Shown: positions 1 through 9,666, counted from the stretch's first letter. The stretch: DNA of 64,000 nt from an uncultured Fibrobacter sp. (GCF_947305105.1 NZ_CAMZCS010000004.1:62001-126000), one strand, 5' to 3'. The notes: generated by a model not told the origin, from the letters alone. A program made the numbers and translations.

Positions 1-562
1 CATGCAATAGCGTCCCGCGAAAACCATTTCCCGAAAGGTCTGCAACAAGGGATTCCAAGGCTATGCGCTGTTCATCGGTCAGAGGAGGCGCATCTGGCCG
101 CACGGGAACGGAATCTTTCGCCACGGCATTGCCGGGCAAATCATCGGTAGAATTTCCAACACCGGCAGCAAGTGCATCTAGATACTTTTCGAACTCGGCT
201 GGCCAAAAAACGTCCAGGGCCTTCATCGGCGTACTCATATAGTAGCGGGAAGTCCACTCCAGCATTTCCATGTACCGTTCACTGAAAACGTACCCAGAAG
301 CATGGGGGAAAGCGCAACGCACATCGAACTTCGGGCGTTCGGCAGTCACCTTCGACACGAGAGCAAGCACCGGTTTTTTGCGGTTGGCCAGCTGGACCCA
401 GACAACGCTCCCGCGCTCCAACGAGACCCCTTCGGGGACGCCGTAAGTGAACACGGACGGGGCCTGCGGGATGTACACCTCGCAGAACTCGGCCAGGGAA
501 GACGCTTTCATCTTCATCCTAACCGCTTCGGGCGCTTGTGTTTTGGGGATCCGTTTCGACAT
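1..562 (-). CDS. priA: Primosomal protein N' (PriA helicase), N-terminal part
   Basis: About 187 codons are present; the gene runs off the left edge of the window, so the C-terminal helicase motifs cannot be seen. The translation begins MSKRIPKTQAPEAV and continues with the N-terminal 3'-DNA-binding region (EVYIPQAPSVFTYGVP) typical of PriA. It reaches the helicase entry PPLTDEQRIALESL and then FRGTLLHG, which precedes the Walker A loop in this family. PriA restarts stalled replication forks by loading the replicative helicase. The ATG is at 562-560. The gene is divergent from the DUF349 gene, with a 121-base AT-rich gap. The family call is firm from the N-terminal signature; activity cannot be judged from this fragment. 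Confidence 0.85.
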   Translation of the reverse strand, partial: MSKRIPKTQAPEAVRMKMKASSLAEFCEVYIPQAPSVFTYGVPEGVSLERGSVVWVQLANRKKPVLALVSKVTAERPKFDVRCAFPHASGYVFSERYMEMLEWTSRYYMSTPMKALDVFWPAEFEKYLDALAAGVGNSTDDLPGNAVAKDSVPVRPDAPPLTDEQRIALESLVADLSGNGFRGTLLH

Positions 563-683
563 TGGGCTAAAAAATAGCATCAAACCCTACAAAATAAAAG
601 TTTTTTAAAATTTTTTAATATTGTTTTAATTAGATTATGTTTCACAGGTTCGCAAAGGGCCTGAACCTTCCCTGGAGTTTACT
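563..683. promoter_or_regulatory. Divergent promoter region priA / DUF349 gene
   Basis: This AT-rich spacer separates divergent genes. On the plus strand a TAGATTATG stretch near 632 could serve as a -10. The 5' leader holds a short GGTTC/GAACC hairpin (about 648-664), followed by GGAG just before the ATG at 684. Assignment is by inspection only. Confidence 0.4.
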
Positions 684-3581
684 ATGAGCTTATTGGACGC
701 ATTTAAACCGAAATGGCAGAATTCCAACCCTGAAAAGCGCATCGAGGCGATTGACGAGTTGAATTCACAGCATCAGGACATCCTCGAAAACATCGCATTG
801 CGCGATGAAGACAAGGACGTAAGATTGGCAGCCATCAAAAAACTGACCATTGTCTCTACGCTGCTGAACATTTCGAAAAACGATACCGAAGCGATGGTCC
901 GCCGTCTTGCTGAAACGCGTTACTACGAAGAAATCACCAAGAAGCTGAAAGAATTCCGCGAAGCCGCAACTCCCGATATTATTGCGCATCTCGATGAATT
1001 GAAAGACACTCGCTACGCCGAAGAACTGCTCAAGTCCATGAAGTCTTCCGAACTTCGACTCGAACTGGTCAAGAAGTGCTCCAAGCAATCGCTCCTCACC
1101 TATGCCGCAAACCGCGACCCCAAGGAAAGCGTAGCCAAAGCCGCGTTCGAGCGCATTGAGTCCGAGAACGCCCTCCAGGATATTTCCAAGAACTCCAAGC
1201 ACACCACCATCCGCAAGATGGCCGCCGAAAAGCTCCGCGCGGCCAAGGAAGCCAAGGACGGTGGTCAGAAGGCCGCAGCGCTCCTGTTCAGCAAGCGCGA
1301 AGCCCTTATCCAGCAGGCTCACCACTTTGCCGCCCAGAAGGATCCTCTGGCGATCCGTCCGCAATTCGAAGCCCTGATGGAAGAAGCTCAGACCTTGGGT
1401 ATGGGTCCAGCCCAAGCAACACTCGACAAGATTCACGAAAGTTTCATCAAGTTCTGCAACGAAGCAAACGAAGCAAAGATTGCTGCACTCAAGGCCGAAC
1501 AAGAACTGCAGGCCAAGAAGCAGCACCTCACTGAAACTCTTGAAGAACTGGAATCCTTGCTCAACGAAAACGATGCCAAGGAAAAGGGCGAACGCATCGA
1601 TGCCATCATCGAAGAATGGAACGCCGAAAAGTCCGTCATGGATGCCGCAAGCGTCAAGCGCTTCAACCAGGCATTCTTCAAGGCACAGGATTTGAAGCGT
1701 GCCGTACTCGAAAGTCAGCTGAATAACGAAGAGACCGAGAACAAGGAAGCGTCCCGTCCAGAACTGCTGGAACGCCTCCAAGCTCTTGCCGATACGGACA
1801 CGAGCGAGAATACATCCAAGTATCTCCACGCCATCGTGCGCGAATGGGAAAAGCTCCCGCTCCTCGAAGGCGCCGACCCCGTCCTCCAGAGCTACAACGC
1901 CCTGCGCAACAAGCTCAGCGAAAAGATTACCACGTTCAACGAGAACGCCGAAAAGGTGATTGCCGAAAACAAAGTGAAGCTCACGGCTCTCATCGAAAGA
2001 GTCAAGGCAATCAACGAGAACGAGAACTTCAAGGAAATCAACAAGAAGCTCCGCGAGACGTTCCAGGAATGGAAGTCCATCGTCGGCGAACAGAAGTTCA
2101 AGTACCACGATCTGTGGCAAGAATACAAGAGCGCTACTGCACGTTTCCAGGAAATGCAGCAGTGGGAATCTTGGCACAACGAAAAAGACCGCGACGAAAT
2201 TCTCACCGAGATGGAAACGCTGAGCAACGAAACACCGAGCCAGGCAGTCCTTTCCAAGCTCCGCGACTTGAGCAACAAATGGCGTGAAATTGGCCCCATC
2301 TCTCCGGCCAAGCTCAACGAATACCGCGAAAAGTTCCAGGGGCTCTGCGACAAGATCAAAGAGAACTGCGCTCCGTTCATCGAAGAACAGCAGGCCGAAC
2401 GCCAGAAAAATTTGGAAGCCAAGGAAGAACTCTGCAAGAAGGCCGAAGAGCTCGTTGCCAACAACGAAATATTCTGGAAGGACAAGTTCAAGGCCATGCA
2501 GGAAATCCAGGAAAAATGGAAATCCATCGGCATGGTTCCCAAGGAATCGATGGCCGCATTGTTCGACCGTTTCAAGGCCGTAACCAATGCGTTCTACACC
2601 CAGCACAAGGAAAACCTGAAGCAAGAAGACCAGGCCCGCGAAGCGAACTACGAAAAGAAGGTGAAACTCTGCGAAGAAGCCGAAGCGATCAAGGAATCCA
2701 GCGACTGGAACGCAACTTCGAACAAATTAAAACACCTCCAGGAAGCCTGGAAGGCAATTGGCCCTGTGCCCAAGAGCAAGTCCGATGAAATCTGGACACG
2801 CTTCCGCACTGCATGCGACGCCTTCTTCGAAAAGAAACGCGCCCACTTCGAAGAAATGGACGCATCCAAGCAGAAGAATCTCGAAGCAAAGCAGGCTTTG
2901 TGCGACAAGCTCGAAGCTCTTGACATGAACAACATAACGCCGGAACTCATCGAGACAGTCAAGTCGATCGAAGCCGAATGGAAGAACATCGGCATGGTTC
3001 CCAAGGAATCTGTCGAAAGCATCAGTGACCGCTTCAACGAGACGATTAACCAGTTCCTCGGCCGCTGTGCCGAAAAGGATGAAGATCTCCACAGGCAGCT
3101 CGACGAAGTGAAGGCCAAGAAGCAAGACATGATCGAAAAGGTCCGCCAGTTTGCCGAAAGCGCTGGCAGCAACCAGCTCGCCGAAGCCGTGCGCGAGCTC
3201 CAGAAGGAATGGCGCAACCTGGGCAGTTGCGGTGTCGACGACTTGCTCATCCACAAGACATTCCGCGAAGCCTGCGACGACTTCTTCACACGCCGTCGCG
3301 ACCAGCTTGACATTCAGGAACAGGCCCGCCAGAACAACCTGCAAAAGAAGGTGTTGCTCTGCGAACAGGCCGAAGACCTGCTCACCGACTTGAACGAACA
3401 GACTGTGGGTGTATCCATGAACAAGGTAAAGCACCTGCGCCACCTGTGGAAAGAAGTCGGCGCGGTACCCCGCGACCAGTCCGACAAGATTTGGAAGCGC
3501 TTCAATACCGCCTGCGACCAGGTGTTCGCCTTCGGTCGCAAAGACCAGATCGAAGCCCCGGCAGTGGCCCCCGAAGCATAA
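684..3581 (+). CDS. Giant DUF349 repeat protein
   Basis: This is a 965-residue, highly charged, almost entirely helical cytoplasmic protein. The first 200 residues look HEAT-like (EKRIEAIDELNSQ, DEDKDVRLAAIKKL). The rest consists of about nine DUF349 units of 70-85 residues, each with a Trp-containing core such as EKWKSIGMVPKES, EAWKAIGPVPKSK or KEWRNLGS, ending near residue 955. DUF349 proteins of Bacteroidetes and Fibrobacter are usually shorter or have fewer repeats; their role is not established, although coiled-coil scaffold or nucleic-acid roles have been discussed. The ATG at 684 has a GGAG ribosome site. A strong terminator follows at 3607, so the gene appears monocistronic. It is rich in codons that also leave the antisense strand open. 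Confidence 0.85.
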   Translation: MSLLDAFKPKWQNSNPEKRIEAIDELNSQHQDILENIALRDEDKDVRLAAIKKLTIVSTLLNISKNDTEAMVRRLAETRYYEEITKKLKEFREAATPDIIAHLDELKDTRYAEELLKSMKSSELRLELVKKCSKQSLLTYAANRDPKESVAKAAFERIESENALQDISKNSKHTTIRKMAAEKLRAAKEAKDGGQKAAALLFSKREALIQQAHHFAAQKDPLAIRPQFEALMEEAQTLGMGPAQATLDKIHESFIKFCNEANEAKIAALKAEQELQAKKQHLTETLEELESLLNENDAKEKGERIDAIIEEWNAEKSVMDAASVKRFNQAFFKAQDLKRAVLESQLNNEETENKEASRPELLERLQALADTDTSENTSKYLHAIVREWEKLPLLEGADPVLQSYNALRNKLSEKITTFNENAEKVIAENKVKLTALIERVKAINENENFKEINKKLRETFQEWKSIVGEQKFKYHDLWQEYKSATARFQEMQQWESWHNEKDRDEILTEMETLSNETPSQAVLSKLRDLSNKWREIGPISPAKLNEYREKFQGLCDKIKENCAPFIEEQQAERQKNLEAKEELCKKAEELVANNEIFWKDKFKAMQEIQEKWKSIGMVPKESMAALFDRFKAVTNAFYTQHKENLKQEDQAREANYEKKVKLCEEAEAIKESSDWNATSNKLKHLQEAWKAIGPVPKSKSDEIWTRFRTACDAFFEKKRAHFEEMDASKQKNLEAKQALCDKLEALDMNNITPELIETVKSIEAEWKNIGMVPKESVESISDRFNETINQFLGRCAEKDEDLHRQLDEVKAKKQDMIEKVRQFAESAGSNQLAEAVRELQKEWRNLGSCGVDDLLIHKTFREACDDFFTRRRDQLDIQEQARQNNLQKKVLLCEQAEDLLTDLNEQTVGVSMNKVKHLRHLWKEVGAVPRDQSDKIWKRFNTACDQVFAFGRKDQIEAPAVAPEA

Positions 3582-3606
3582 GCACAGGGTGCAAACACAA
3601 TTTAAG

Positions 3607-3638
3607 GGATGGCAGCGACGCCATCCTTTTTTATTTTT
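3607..3638 (+). terminator. Intrinsic terminator of the DUF349 gene
   Basis: The arms GGATGGC (3607-3613) and GCCATCC (3620-3626) form a perfect 7-bp stem with a 6-base loop, followed by a T-rich tract to 3638. It lies 25 bases past the DUF349 stop codon and directly before the Sua5-type gene. Confidence 0.9.
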
Positions 3639-3646
3639 GTGCCATA

Positions 3647-4612
3647 ATGAAATTCCCTCCATGGACAAGTGTCAGCGAAGCCGCCCGCCTGCTCAAAACG
3701 GGCGAAGTCGTCGCCATCCCGACAGAGACCGTGTACGGGCTTGCCGGCAATGCGTTTGAGCCCAAGGCCCTCGCCAAAATTTTTGCTGCCAAGGAACGCC
3801 CGACATTCGACCCGCTCATCGTGCATATTGCAGACATCGCGCAACTGAGCGACATTGCCAAAGACATACCCGAAGCCGCATACAAACTCGCCGAAGCCTA
3901 CTGGCCCGGCCCCATGACGATTATCCTGCCCAAGAAGGATTGCATCCCGGATCTGTGTACCAGCGGCTTGCCTTCCGTCGCCGTGCGCTTCCCGAGCCAC
4001 CCTGTCGCGCAGGCCATCATCAAGGAATCGGGATTACCGCTTGCCGCACCGAGCGCGAACCTGTTCAAACACGTGAGCCCGACAACCGCCGAGCACGTGG
4101 CAGCACAGCTTGCCGACCGCATCGCGGGCATCGTTGACGGCGGTCCCTGTACGGTGGGTGTCGAAAGTTCCATCATCTCGCTTGCAGGCGAAAAGCCCGC
4201 GGTGCTCCGGCCCGGCGCCATTACGCCGGAGATGTTTGCAAAAGTACTCGGCAGCGTAGACGTGAAGGATTCCACAAGCAAACCAGGGCAGCCCATGGCG
4301 GCGCCGGGCCAATGCGATACGCACTACCGCCCGCAAGTCCCGCTGTACTTCGGCGAACTCCCTGCCGGCTACAAGCTCCCCGCAAACACCGTGCGCATCG
4401 CATTCGGCAAGCAAAACGGCCCCATCCCGGCAACAGTTAACTTGTCTGAATCAGGCGACATGGCCGAGGCGACAGCCAACCTGTACGCCTTCATGCACGA
4501 TTTGGACAAACCCGAATACGGCTTGATTCTCGTGGACCCGATTCCGAATGCAGGTATCGGCATGGCGCTAAACGACAGGCTGAAACGCGCAAGCGTCAAG
4601 GCACTGCCGTAA
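3647..4612 (+). CDS. tsaC: L-threonylcarbamoyladenylate synthase (Sua5/YwlC type)
   Basis: The protein has 321 residues from the ATG at 3647. It makes threonylcarbamoyl-AMP from threonine, bicarbonate and ATP for the t6A37 modification of ANN-decoding tRNAs. The YrdC/YwlC domain fills residues 10-200 with the hallmark segments GEVVAIPTETVYGLAGNA and KIFAAKERPTFDPLIVHI, and later PSANLFKHVSPTTAEHV. The extension after about residue 210 (AAPGQCDTHYRPQVPL) corresponds to the Sua5 C-terminal domain, so this is the long Sua5 form rather than short TsaC. An upstream in-frame extension to 3446 overlaps the DUF349 gene and the terminator, so I reject it. No clear Shine-Dalgarno sequence precedes the ATG. 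A TTATTT motif 9-14 bases upstream raises the possibility of a leaderless mRNA. Confidence 0.93.
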   Translation: MKFPPWTSVSEAARLLKTGEVVAIPTETVYGLAGNAFEPKALAKIFAAKERPTFDPLIVHIADIAQLSDIAKDIPEAAYKLAEAYWPGPMTIILPKKDCIPDLCTSGLPSVAVRFPSHPVAQAIIKESGLPLAAPSANLFKHVSPTTAEHVAAQLADRIAGIVDGGPCTVGVESSIISLAGEKPAVLRPGAITPEMFAKVLGSVDVKDSTSKPGQPMAAPGQCDTHYRPQVPLYFGELPAGYKLPANTVRIAFGKQNGPIPATVNLSESGDMAEATANLYAFMHDLDKPEYGLILVDPIPNAGIGMALNDRLKRASVKALP

Positions 4613-4621
4613 TCATACGAA

Positions 4622-5365
4622 TTATTTCATATCGGTGATAGGCTCTTTTTCAACATCGTCCTTGAGACAGCGGACTGAGAACCTATTATCCTTATTGTAG
4701 TAGTCCAAATCTGCACCATCGCGGTCGTAGAACAAGTACATGCCGCATGCGGAACGGTCGTCCCCTGTAGAGCTCCAAAAGCTCGCGAAGTACCCCCCGT
4801 TACCAAACCCATCATTGAGCCAGCTGCCAGCAGGGAGTGCCGAGAACCCGAAAGCATCCGCGCCGTTGCCATTTTCATTCCAACCAAGCGAAGACTTGAG
4901 AACCATGCCCGCAATCCTTACATTCCCGACTGCAAGAAACAAAGTGTCCCACTCCGCTTGAGTCGGCAGGTGCCATCCCAGTGGACAAACTCCGTATACA
5001 CTATTGGGCGAAGTACAAGCACTGTCGAAGCCGCAATATACACCACTGTCTTTGTCATATAAGTTAACTAAGCCCACTGCCTCAGCCCAAGTATAAAGCC
5101 GTCCATACTTGGCACAGTTGCTTTCCTCATTGTTGTAACAGAAACTTCCGTCCGTTTTGAAGTTGAGATTTTCCGCCATCCACGTCTGCGTACCGATCTT
5201 CACGGTCTTGTAGGTCTGGCCATCGCGGGAATCGGTCATGGTTCCTATCGCTTTAGTTGCCCTAGAATCGCCATTGCTAGACGAAGAATCAGATTCGTCG
5301 CCGCAGGCGGATAGAACAAGTATTGCAGCTAACGACAGCATCATAGCATATTTACATGTTCTCAT
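4622..5365 (-). CDS. FISUMP-domain lipoprotein
   Basis: This 247-residue lipoprotein has a signal peptide with lipobox LSAC (Cys21), then a Ser-rich spacer (DESDSSSSNGDS). A Fibrobacter succinogenes major paralogous (TIGR02145) domain covers about residues 40-240. Diagnostic pieces are DGQTYKTVKIGTQTWMAENL, GRLYTWAEAV, GVCPLGWHLPTQAEWDTL and FSALPAGS, ending with DNRFSVRCLKD. FISUMP proteins occur in large paralogous families in Fibrobacter; they sit at the cell envelope and their function is unknown. The gene converges on the Sua5-type gene with a 9-base gap. This domain is the strongest taxonomic marker in the window. Confidence 0.93.
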   Translation of the reverse strand: MRTCKYAMMLSLAAILVLSACGDESDSSSSNGDSRATKAIGTMTDSRDGQTYKTVKIGTQTWMAENLNFKTDGSFCYNNEESNCAKYGRLYTWAEAVGLVNLYDKDSGVYCGFDSACTSPNSVYGVCPLGWHLPTQAEWDTLFLAVGNVRIAGMVLKSSLGWNENGNGADAFGFSALPAGSWLNDGFGNGGYFASFWSSTGDDRSACGMYLFYDRDGADLDYYNKDNRFSVRCLKDDVEKEPITDMK

Positions 5366-5482
5366 TTTTACTCCTGTTTTTAAACCAATTTTGCCAAATA
5401 TTTCAAGGCAGAAATTTCATGTCCATAATATATCTTAAGTTCTACAAATATTGACCAAGATACCATTTGAACATTCATTTTT

Positions 5483-6202
5483 TTACATCGGGAACAAGGG
5501 GTAATTTTCCTTCGTGTACGTCCTTGTGTACGCGTTGAAATGCCACCATTCGCTGCTGAGAGGCACCCAGCCCGCGCGCTTCATAATCTTGCGGAACAGG
5601 TTCCGGTTGTCGACCTGCTGCTGCGTCAGGCGACCGCTCTGGAGAGCTTCGACCTCGCCCACTTCGCCAGCACACCGTTCAAAAGAATCGAAATCCGTGC
5701 CCATATCAAGCATCGCACCCGTGCTGTCGGCAACACCGATATCGAGAGCGAGCCCGTAATTGTGCAGCCCACCCGTCTTTCCCGACGACACGTAGTTCGA
5801 GTAGGGCGTTCCCGCCACGGCACGTTTGAGCGCACTCTGCGCATACAGCGGACGCGCCGCATCGAACACCACCAGCGTAGCCCCCGGCATCTCCTTTCGC
5901 AATAGCGCAATGGCCCGTTTCAGCTTAGGCAATGCATCCTTATGCACAAACGCACGACGGATGCCGCAATAGAGGTCGTGCCCGGTAACGTTGTCGAACG
6001 TCGCATAGCGCAAATCCATGCGGAGCCCTTTCATGTACGTAATCTCGACTAGGTTGGAATCGGCCTTTGCATAAGCAATCCACTGCTTGGCAGCCTTGCA
6101 GAAACGCACCGGCTTCGCAGGTTTCTTGGGGACAAACAAACTATCCGTCTCGTGTGCCCACGCAACCATACACAAGCAGAAGAGCAACAGAACGATTCTC
6201 AT
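5483..6202 (-). CDS. D-alanyl-D-alanine dipeptidase (VanX/DdpX-like, peptidase M15D)
   Basis: This is a 239-residue exported zinc peptidase. The signal peptide is MRIVLLLFCLCMVAWA. Zinc ligands expected for the M15 fold are present: His147 and Asp154 in GGLHNYGLALDIG, and His221 in SEWWHFN, with Glu218 as the catalytic base. The substrate-site motif VVFDAARPLYAQSAL matches the DAYRP-type segment of VanX. The family cleaves D-Ala-D-Ala; outside vancomycin-resistance clusters it is usually linked to peptidoglycan turnover and dipeptide scavenging, which fits here because no vanH or vanA partner is nearby. It precedes the TonB-dependent receptor-like gene's 3' end, separated by a CTAG-rich repeat. 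Confidence 0.88.
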   Translation of the reverse strand: MRIVLLLFCLCMVAWAHETDSLFVPKKPAKPVRFCKAAKQWIAYAKADSNLVEITYMKGLRMDLRYATFDNVTGHDLYCGIRRAFVHKDALPKLKRAIALLRKEMPGATLVVFDAARPLYAQSALKRAVAGTPYSNYVSSGKTGGLHNYGLALDIGVADSTGAMLDMGTDFDSFERCAGEVGEVEALQSGRLTQQQVDNRNLFRKIMKRAGWVPLSSEWWHFNAYTRTYTKENYPLFPM

Positions 6203-6242
6203 ACCACAAGGCTCTCAGCCTCTAGTCTCTAAATTCTAGCCA
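6203..6242. repeat. CTAG-rich intergenic repeat
   Basis: This 40-base spacer between two minus-strand genes is built from near-heptameric units such as GCCTCTA, GTCTCTA and CTAGCCA. It belongs to the same family as the spacers at 23419, 29167 and 58059. Confidence 0.6.
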
Positions 6243-8597
6243 CTAAATTCCCAACTGCACTTCAACACCGAACTGGAACCACAGTCCCATCCCCTTAGCC
6301 ATGAACGGGACAAGATCAAATCCATCCGAGTATTCCTCGTTCCTATCCCGCGTCACCCACGAGCGCTCACGTGGATTCTGCCCTCCGAGGAATTCCAGGG
6401 CTTCCACATCCAGTTTCGCAAAGACGTTGTCCACTTCCAAGTAGAACCGGGCATTCTTGAAGAAATACTTACTCGTCATAATGTCCAAGTTAACGCGGAT
6501 ATCCGTGCGGTACAAGTTCGTAAATTCGTTCAAGTCACGAAGGCAACGCGTTCCGTTTTTCTCGTCGATGGATGCAGACGGCGTAATAGCGTAGTAATAC
6601 AACGGACGGTGATACAATGCATGATGCGTAAGGATTACCGAGATTATGGAGTCCTTGCGCGGGTAGTAACGGAAGTGCGAAAGCATGTCGAGGCGGGCGT
6701 TCGCTTCCCAAGGAATCGAGTTTCCACCCTCCAGTTCGTATTCACCATAGACGGAGTTCACGTTCGTCGAGAAGGAGAAGTGATGAGACGTTTTCCATTC
6801 TATTTTCACTCCACCACCCAACGACCAAGCGTAATCCACAGGAGTCACGTCCCTGTAGTGGGCATAGGCCTTCGGCATCGGGAGTATCGGGTCCGGATAA
6901 TAGCGCCCAAACCCTGCGACTTGTCCTTCAAAATACTTAGAGCGATAACCAAAGCCCAATTTCGCAGAGGTTCCCGTTTCGAGGCGCCCCGTCAGGTCTC
7001 CGTTGTCAAAATAGGGTTTCCAGTCGCTGCGGTAGGCGGTATTGCCGAACACATGCCAGTAAGCGGAATCGGCATGCGAGAGATTCACGTCGGCATCCAA
7101 AGAAGCCGTCGGCTGCGCATTGTGGTCGAGCGCGTCGGCCACAGCACCTGCAGAAAGGATGTAACGGTTGTAATCGCCACTCCAGTTAAAACGGCTCGTT
7201 CCCGAAAGGACGCCCGTCTGATAATCCTGCGAAGTCGTACCACCAAACTCAGGATAGTTGCGTTCGATAATCTGCTGTTCGTACAGCACCGCACCGCTCA
7301 GACCAGCACCCAGGATACTGCCCTTGAAATTCTTGCTCAAGCCACCACTGATTGTGGAATGGATTTGCTCGTAACCGTCGATGAACGAAGTCTGTTCCTT
7401 GTTATCCAAAAGGTCGCGGAACCCGGTCGTATCGCGGAGCGTATCGCTCAAGTATTCCCGCACATAACCCGCATGGACACTTGTTCCGAACCTGGAATTA
7501 TATTCGGCACCAAGCACCAGGTACTGCTGCTCACCTGCGATAATATTCACAGAATTCACCTTGTCCATGTGGGTGGTGGTATCCTGCATAATCGCATACT
7601 CGTCAGAACTGTAGAGTGTGCGCAACGCCCAAGTGTCGCCCATTGAATCAGAGCCACTCAACTGCGCATACACATCGAAAGCCGACATATCAAACGGATC
7701 AGAGGATTTCACACTGCCGTCGTCAGATTCACTGTCCGCATCGCGCTTGCGGAATTCGGTATAGAACTTTTCGCCAAGGTTCTTGAGAACCTCGTCGTCC
7801 AGGCGACGCAGCGAAATCCGGAAGGAATCCCAGAAGAACCAGGGCATATCCAAAACGACTTCCTGAACGGTCAGTCCCATGGTCCCCTTGAGCCCCCATT
7901 CTCCCTTGGGTTGCTCCGGAATGTACTGAATCGAAGTTGCAAGGCCCTGCCCTAACGGCCCCGAACCATAATGGTCATGGACCTCTATGCCACTCAAGAC
8001 ATGCGGATTGACTACAGAAATATTACCTGGGAAGCCGACATCCAGGTGGCGCATATTCGGAATGCGGAGTTGCCCCAGATGGTAGGCCACATCCCCCGCA
8101 CGGGAACCTTCATAATACAAGGCGCTCGAAAAATCCTTCTGTCCCGAGATCCCGGGCATCTGGCTCAAATGCTCCGTAATATCGAAACGCATACCGGCTG
8201 CATCTTCTAGCGATTCGACCTTCACCGTACGTTCAGGTTCCCACTTTATGGGTTCGCCACCGCCCACCACCGTACTCGACCCTAGATCGCGCACATTGGG
8301 GACAAGCGAGACAACCATGTCCAGCAGGTCGGCAAAATCCTGAAGTTCCACATACACGCTGTCGTAGCCATCCTTGCTAAACACAAGAGACGCGTTCTTG
8401 GAATCAACTTCATATTCAAAGCGTCCGTCGGAATTCGTTTCACCAACAGTCTTACCACTGCGGTAAGTGATTTTCACACCCTTGATGGGCAAATCAGATT
8501 CAGATTCAAGAACGACACCAATAATGGTCGTCGGGGTCGCTGCAAACACACTAACTGCAAAAAAAGCGAGAATCCAAAAAACGGAGCGAAATTTCAT
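6243..8597 (-). CDS. TonB-dependent receptor-like outer-membrane protein with carboxypeptidase-like N-domain
   Basis: This is a 784-residue protein with signal peptide MKFRSVFWILAFFAVSVFA. Residues about 23-95 form a carboxypeptidase-regulatory-like beta domain (TIIGVVLESESDLPIKGVKI, NSDGRFEYEVDS). A plug-like region follows at about 110-230 (FDITEHLSQMPGISG, GFPGNISVVNPHVLSGIEV). The rest alternates short charged loops and beta strands and ends in an amphipathic aromatic-containing strand, as expected for a 22-strand barrel. SusC/TonB-type receptors import siderophores, cobalamin or glycans. No TonB box is obvious and no partner lipoprotein is adjacent, so the ligand cannot be inferred. The gene is divergent from the nitrilase-family gene. 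Confidence 0.75.
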   Translation of the reverse strand: MKFRSVFWILAFFAVSVFAATPTTIIGVVLESESDLPIKGVKITYRSGKTVGETNSDGRFEYEVDSKNASLVFSKDGYDSVYVELQDFADLLDMVVSLVPNVRDLGSSTVVGGGEPIKWEPERTVKVESLEDAAGMRFDITEHLSQMPGISGQKDFSSALYYEGSRAGDVAYHLGQLRIPNMRHLDVGFPGNISVVNPHVLSGIEVHDHYGSGPLGQGLATSIQYIPEQPKGEWGLKGTMGLTVQEVVLDMPWFFWDSFRISLRRLDDEVLKNLGEKFYTEFRKRDADSESDDGSVKSSDPFDMSAFDVYAQLSGSDSMGDTWALRTLYSSDEYAIMQDTTTHMDKVNSVNIIAGEQQYLVLGAEYNSRFGTSVHAGYVREYLSDTLRDTTGFRDLLDNKEQTSFIDGYEQIHSTISGGLSKNFKGSILGAGLSGAVLYEQQIIERNYPEFGGTTSQDYQTGVLSGTSRFNWSGDYNRYILSAGAVADALDHNAQPTASLDADVNLSHADSAYWHVFGNTAYRSDWKPYFDNGDLTGRLETGTSAKLGFGYRSKYFEGQVAGFGRYYPDPILPMPKAYAHYRDVTPVDYAWSLGGGVKIEWKTSHHFSFSTNVNSVYGEYELEGGNSIPWEANARLDMLSHFRYYPRKDSIISVILTHHALYHRPLYYYAITPSASIDEKNGTRCLRDLNEFTNLYRTDIRVNLDIMTSKYFFKNARFYLEVDNVFAKLDVEALEFLGGQNPRERSWVTRDRNEEYSDGFDLVPFMAKGMGLWFQFGVEVQLGI

Positions 8598-8652
8598 AGA
8601 GTATAAAATAGAAAAAATGAGTTTCCGGGCACAACGTTATTAAATTTTGGCA

Positions 8653-9435
8653 ATGCAGAACGTTTATCTTGTCCAAATGGAGTCCATTCCGGGCGAAAAG
8701 GCCCACAACTTGGCTCACGCCGTATCCCTCGTCGAAAGCGCAGACGTGAAAAGCGGCGGCATTATCCTGTTCCCCGAGATGTTCGCCACAGGCTACCTGC
8801 CCAAGGACCCCGCCTGCGAGGCTGAAAATTTCGAAAACGGCAACGGAGAAACCGCATCGGTCCTTTCCGACCTCGCCAACAAGACCGGCTGCACAATTTT
8901 CGGGGCGGGCATTGCAAAGAAAGGCAATGCCATCACCAACCACTCCAGTGTCTACGTTCCTGCCCAGCAGTCCGAATTCGCCGGATACGATAAAATTCAC
9001 CCGTTTTTCCACGAGCAGGAATCGTTCCGTGCGGGAGAATCTGTTACTTTATTTAAAATCAACGGATGGAGAATCGCCCCCACCATCTGCTACGACCTCC
9101 GCTTCCCCGAAACCTACCGCGAAGCGGTACGCCAGGGCACAGACCTTTTCACGATACAAGCCGCATGGCCCAAGAGCCGGACGGCGCACTTCGAAGCGCT
9201 CCTCCGGGCCCGCGCCATCGAGAACCAGTGCTACGTGGCTGCGGTAAACGCCTGCGGTCGCGATGCCGGAGGCAACCCTTACGCAGGCCATTCCGTAATC
9301 TTAGACCCCGAAGGGAACGTTGTTGCTGCGGCAAATGATACAGAAACAGTCCTCGAAGCAGAAATCGACCTGGAAAGAGTCAAGGCTTGCAGGGCACTTT
9401 TCCCCGTCCTAAAAGACGCAGGAATTGCGGTTTAA
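8653..9435 (+). CDS. Carbon-nitrogen hydrolase (nitrilase superfamily, omega-amidase-like)
   Basis: The 260-residue cytoplasmic hydrolase has the full Glu-Lys-Cys triad: Glu42 (ILFPEMFATGY), Lys114 (YDKIHPFF) and Cys146 (TICYDLRFPE). The end fits the family (NPYAGHSVILDPEGNVV). Length and motifs suit the Nit2/YafV omega-amidase branch, which deamidates 2-oxoglutaramate-type metabolites, but substrate choice among amidases cannot be read from sequence. I chose the ATG at 8653 over a TTG two codons earlier; neither has a good ribosome site. The gene stands alone, divergent from the receptor-like gene. Confidence 0.88.
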   Translation: MQNVYLVQMESIPGEKAHNLAHAVSLVESADVKSGGIILFPEMFATGYLPKDPACEAENFENGNGETASVLSDLANKTGCTIFGAGIAKKGNAITNHSSVYVPAQQSEFAGYDKIHPFFHEQESFRAGESVTLFKINGWRIAPTICYDLRFPETYREAVRQGTDLFTIQAAWPKSRTAHFEALLRARAIENQCYVAAVNACGRDAGGNPYAGHSVILDPEGNVVAAANDTETVLEAEIDLERVKACRALFPVLKDAGIAV

Positions 9436-9666
9436 GATGATTTTAGTCACGAGCCTTCACTTTTTTTGCTTTGTAAACAATTTTATTCATTTCGTTAAGT
9501 TGTTAACCATCAAAAGATTAAGATAAACTTACATAATTTGGAATGCAAAATACTGCACATTTTTTCACCAAAACCCCTCGCTTTTTGCTTAAAAATATCT
9601 TATAATTATTAATGCGGAGGCATTCCCTAAACAAGGGAACCAAAAACTAAACAGCGAGGTTAAACA

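Noticed and set aside
302-577. A 91-codon plus-strand frame at the left edge
   Set aside because: It lies antisense to the priA 5' end, which has family motifs and continues past the window edge.
765-2624. A 619-codon open frame antisense to the DUF349 gene
   Set aside because: It mirrors the codon bias of the real gene; its product (Phe/Leu-rich) has no domain logic, and the plus-strand gene has clear DUF349 repeats and a ribosome site.
5483-6202. Vancomycin-resistance cluster (vanX)
   Set aside because: Only the dipeptidase is present; vanH and vanA-type genes are absent and neighbours are unrelated envelope genes.
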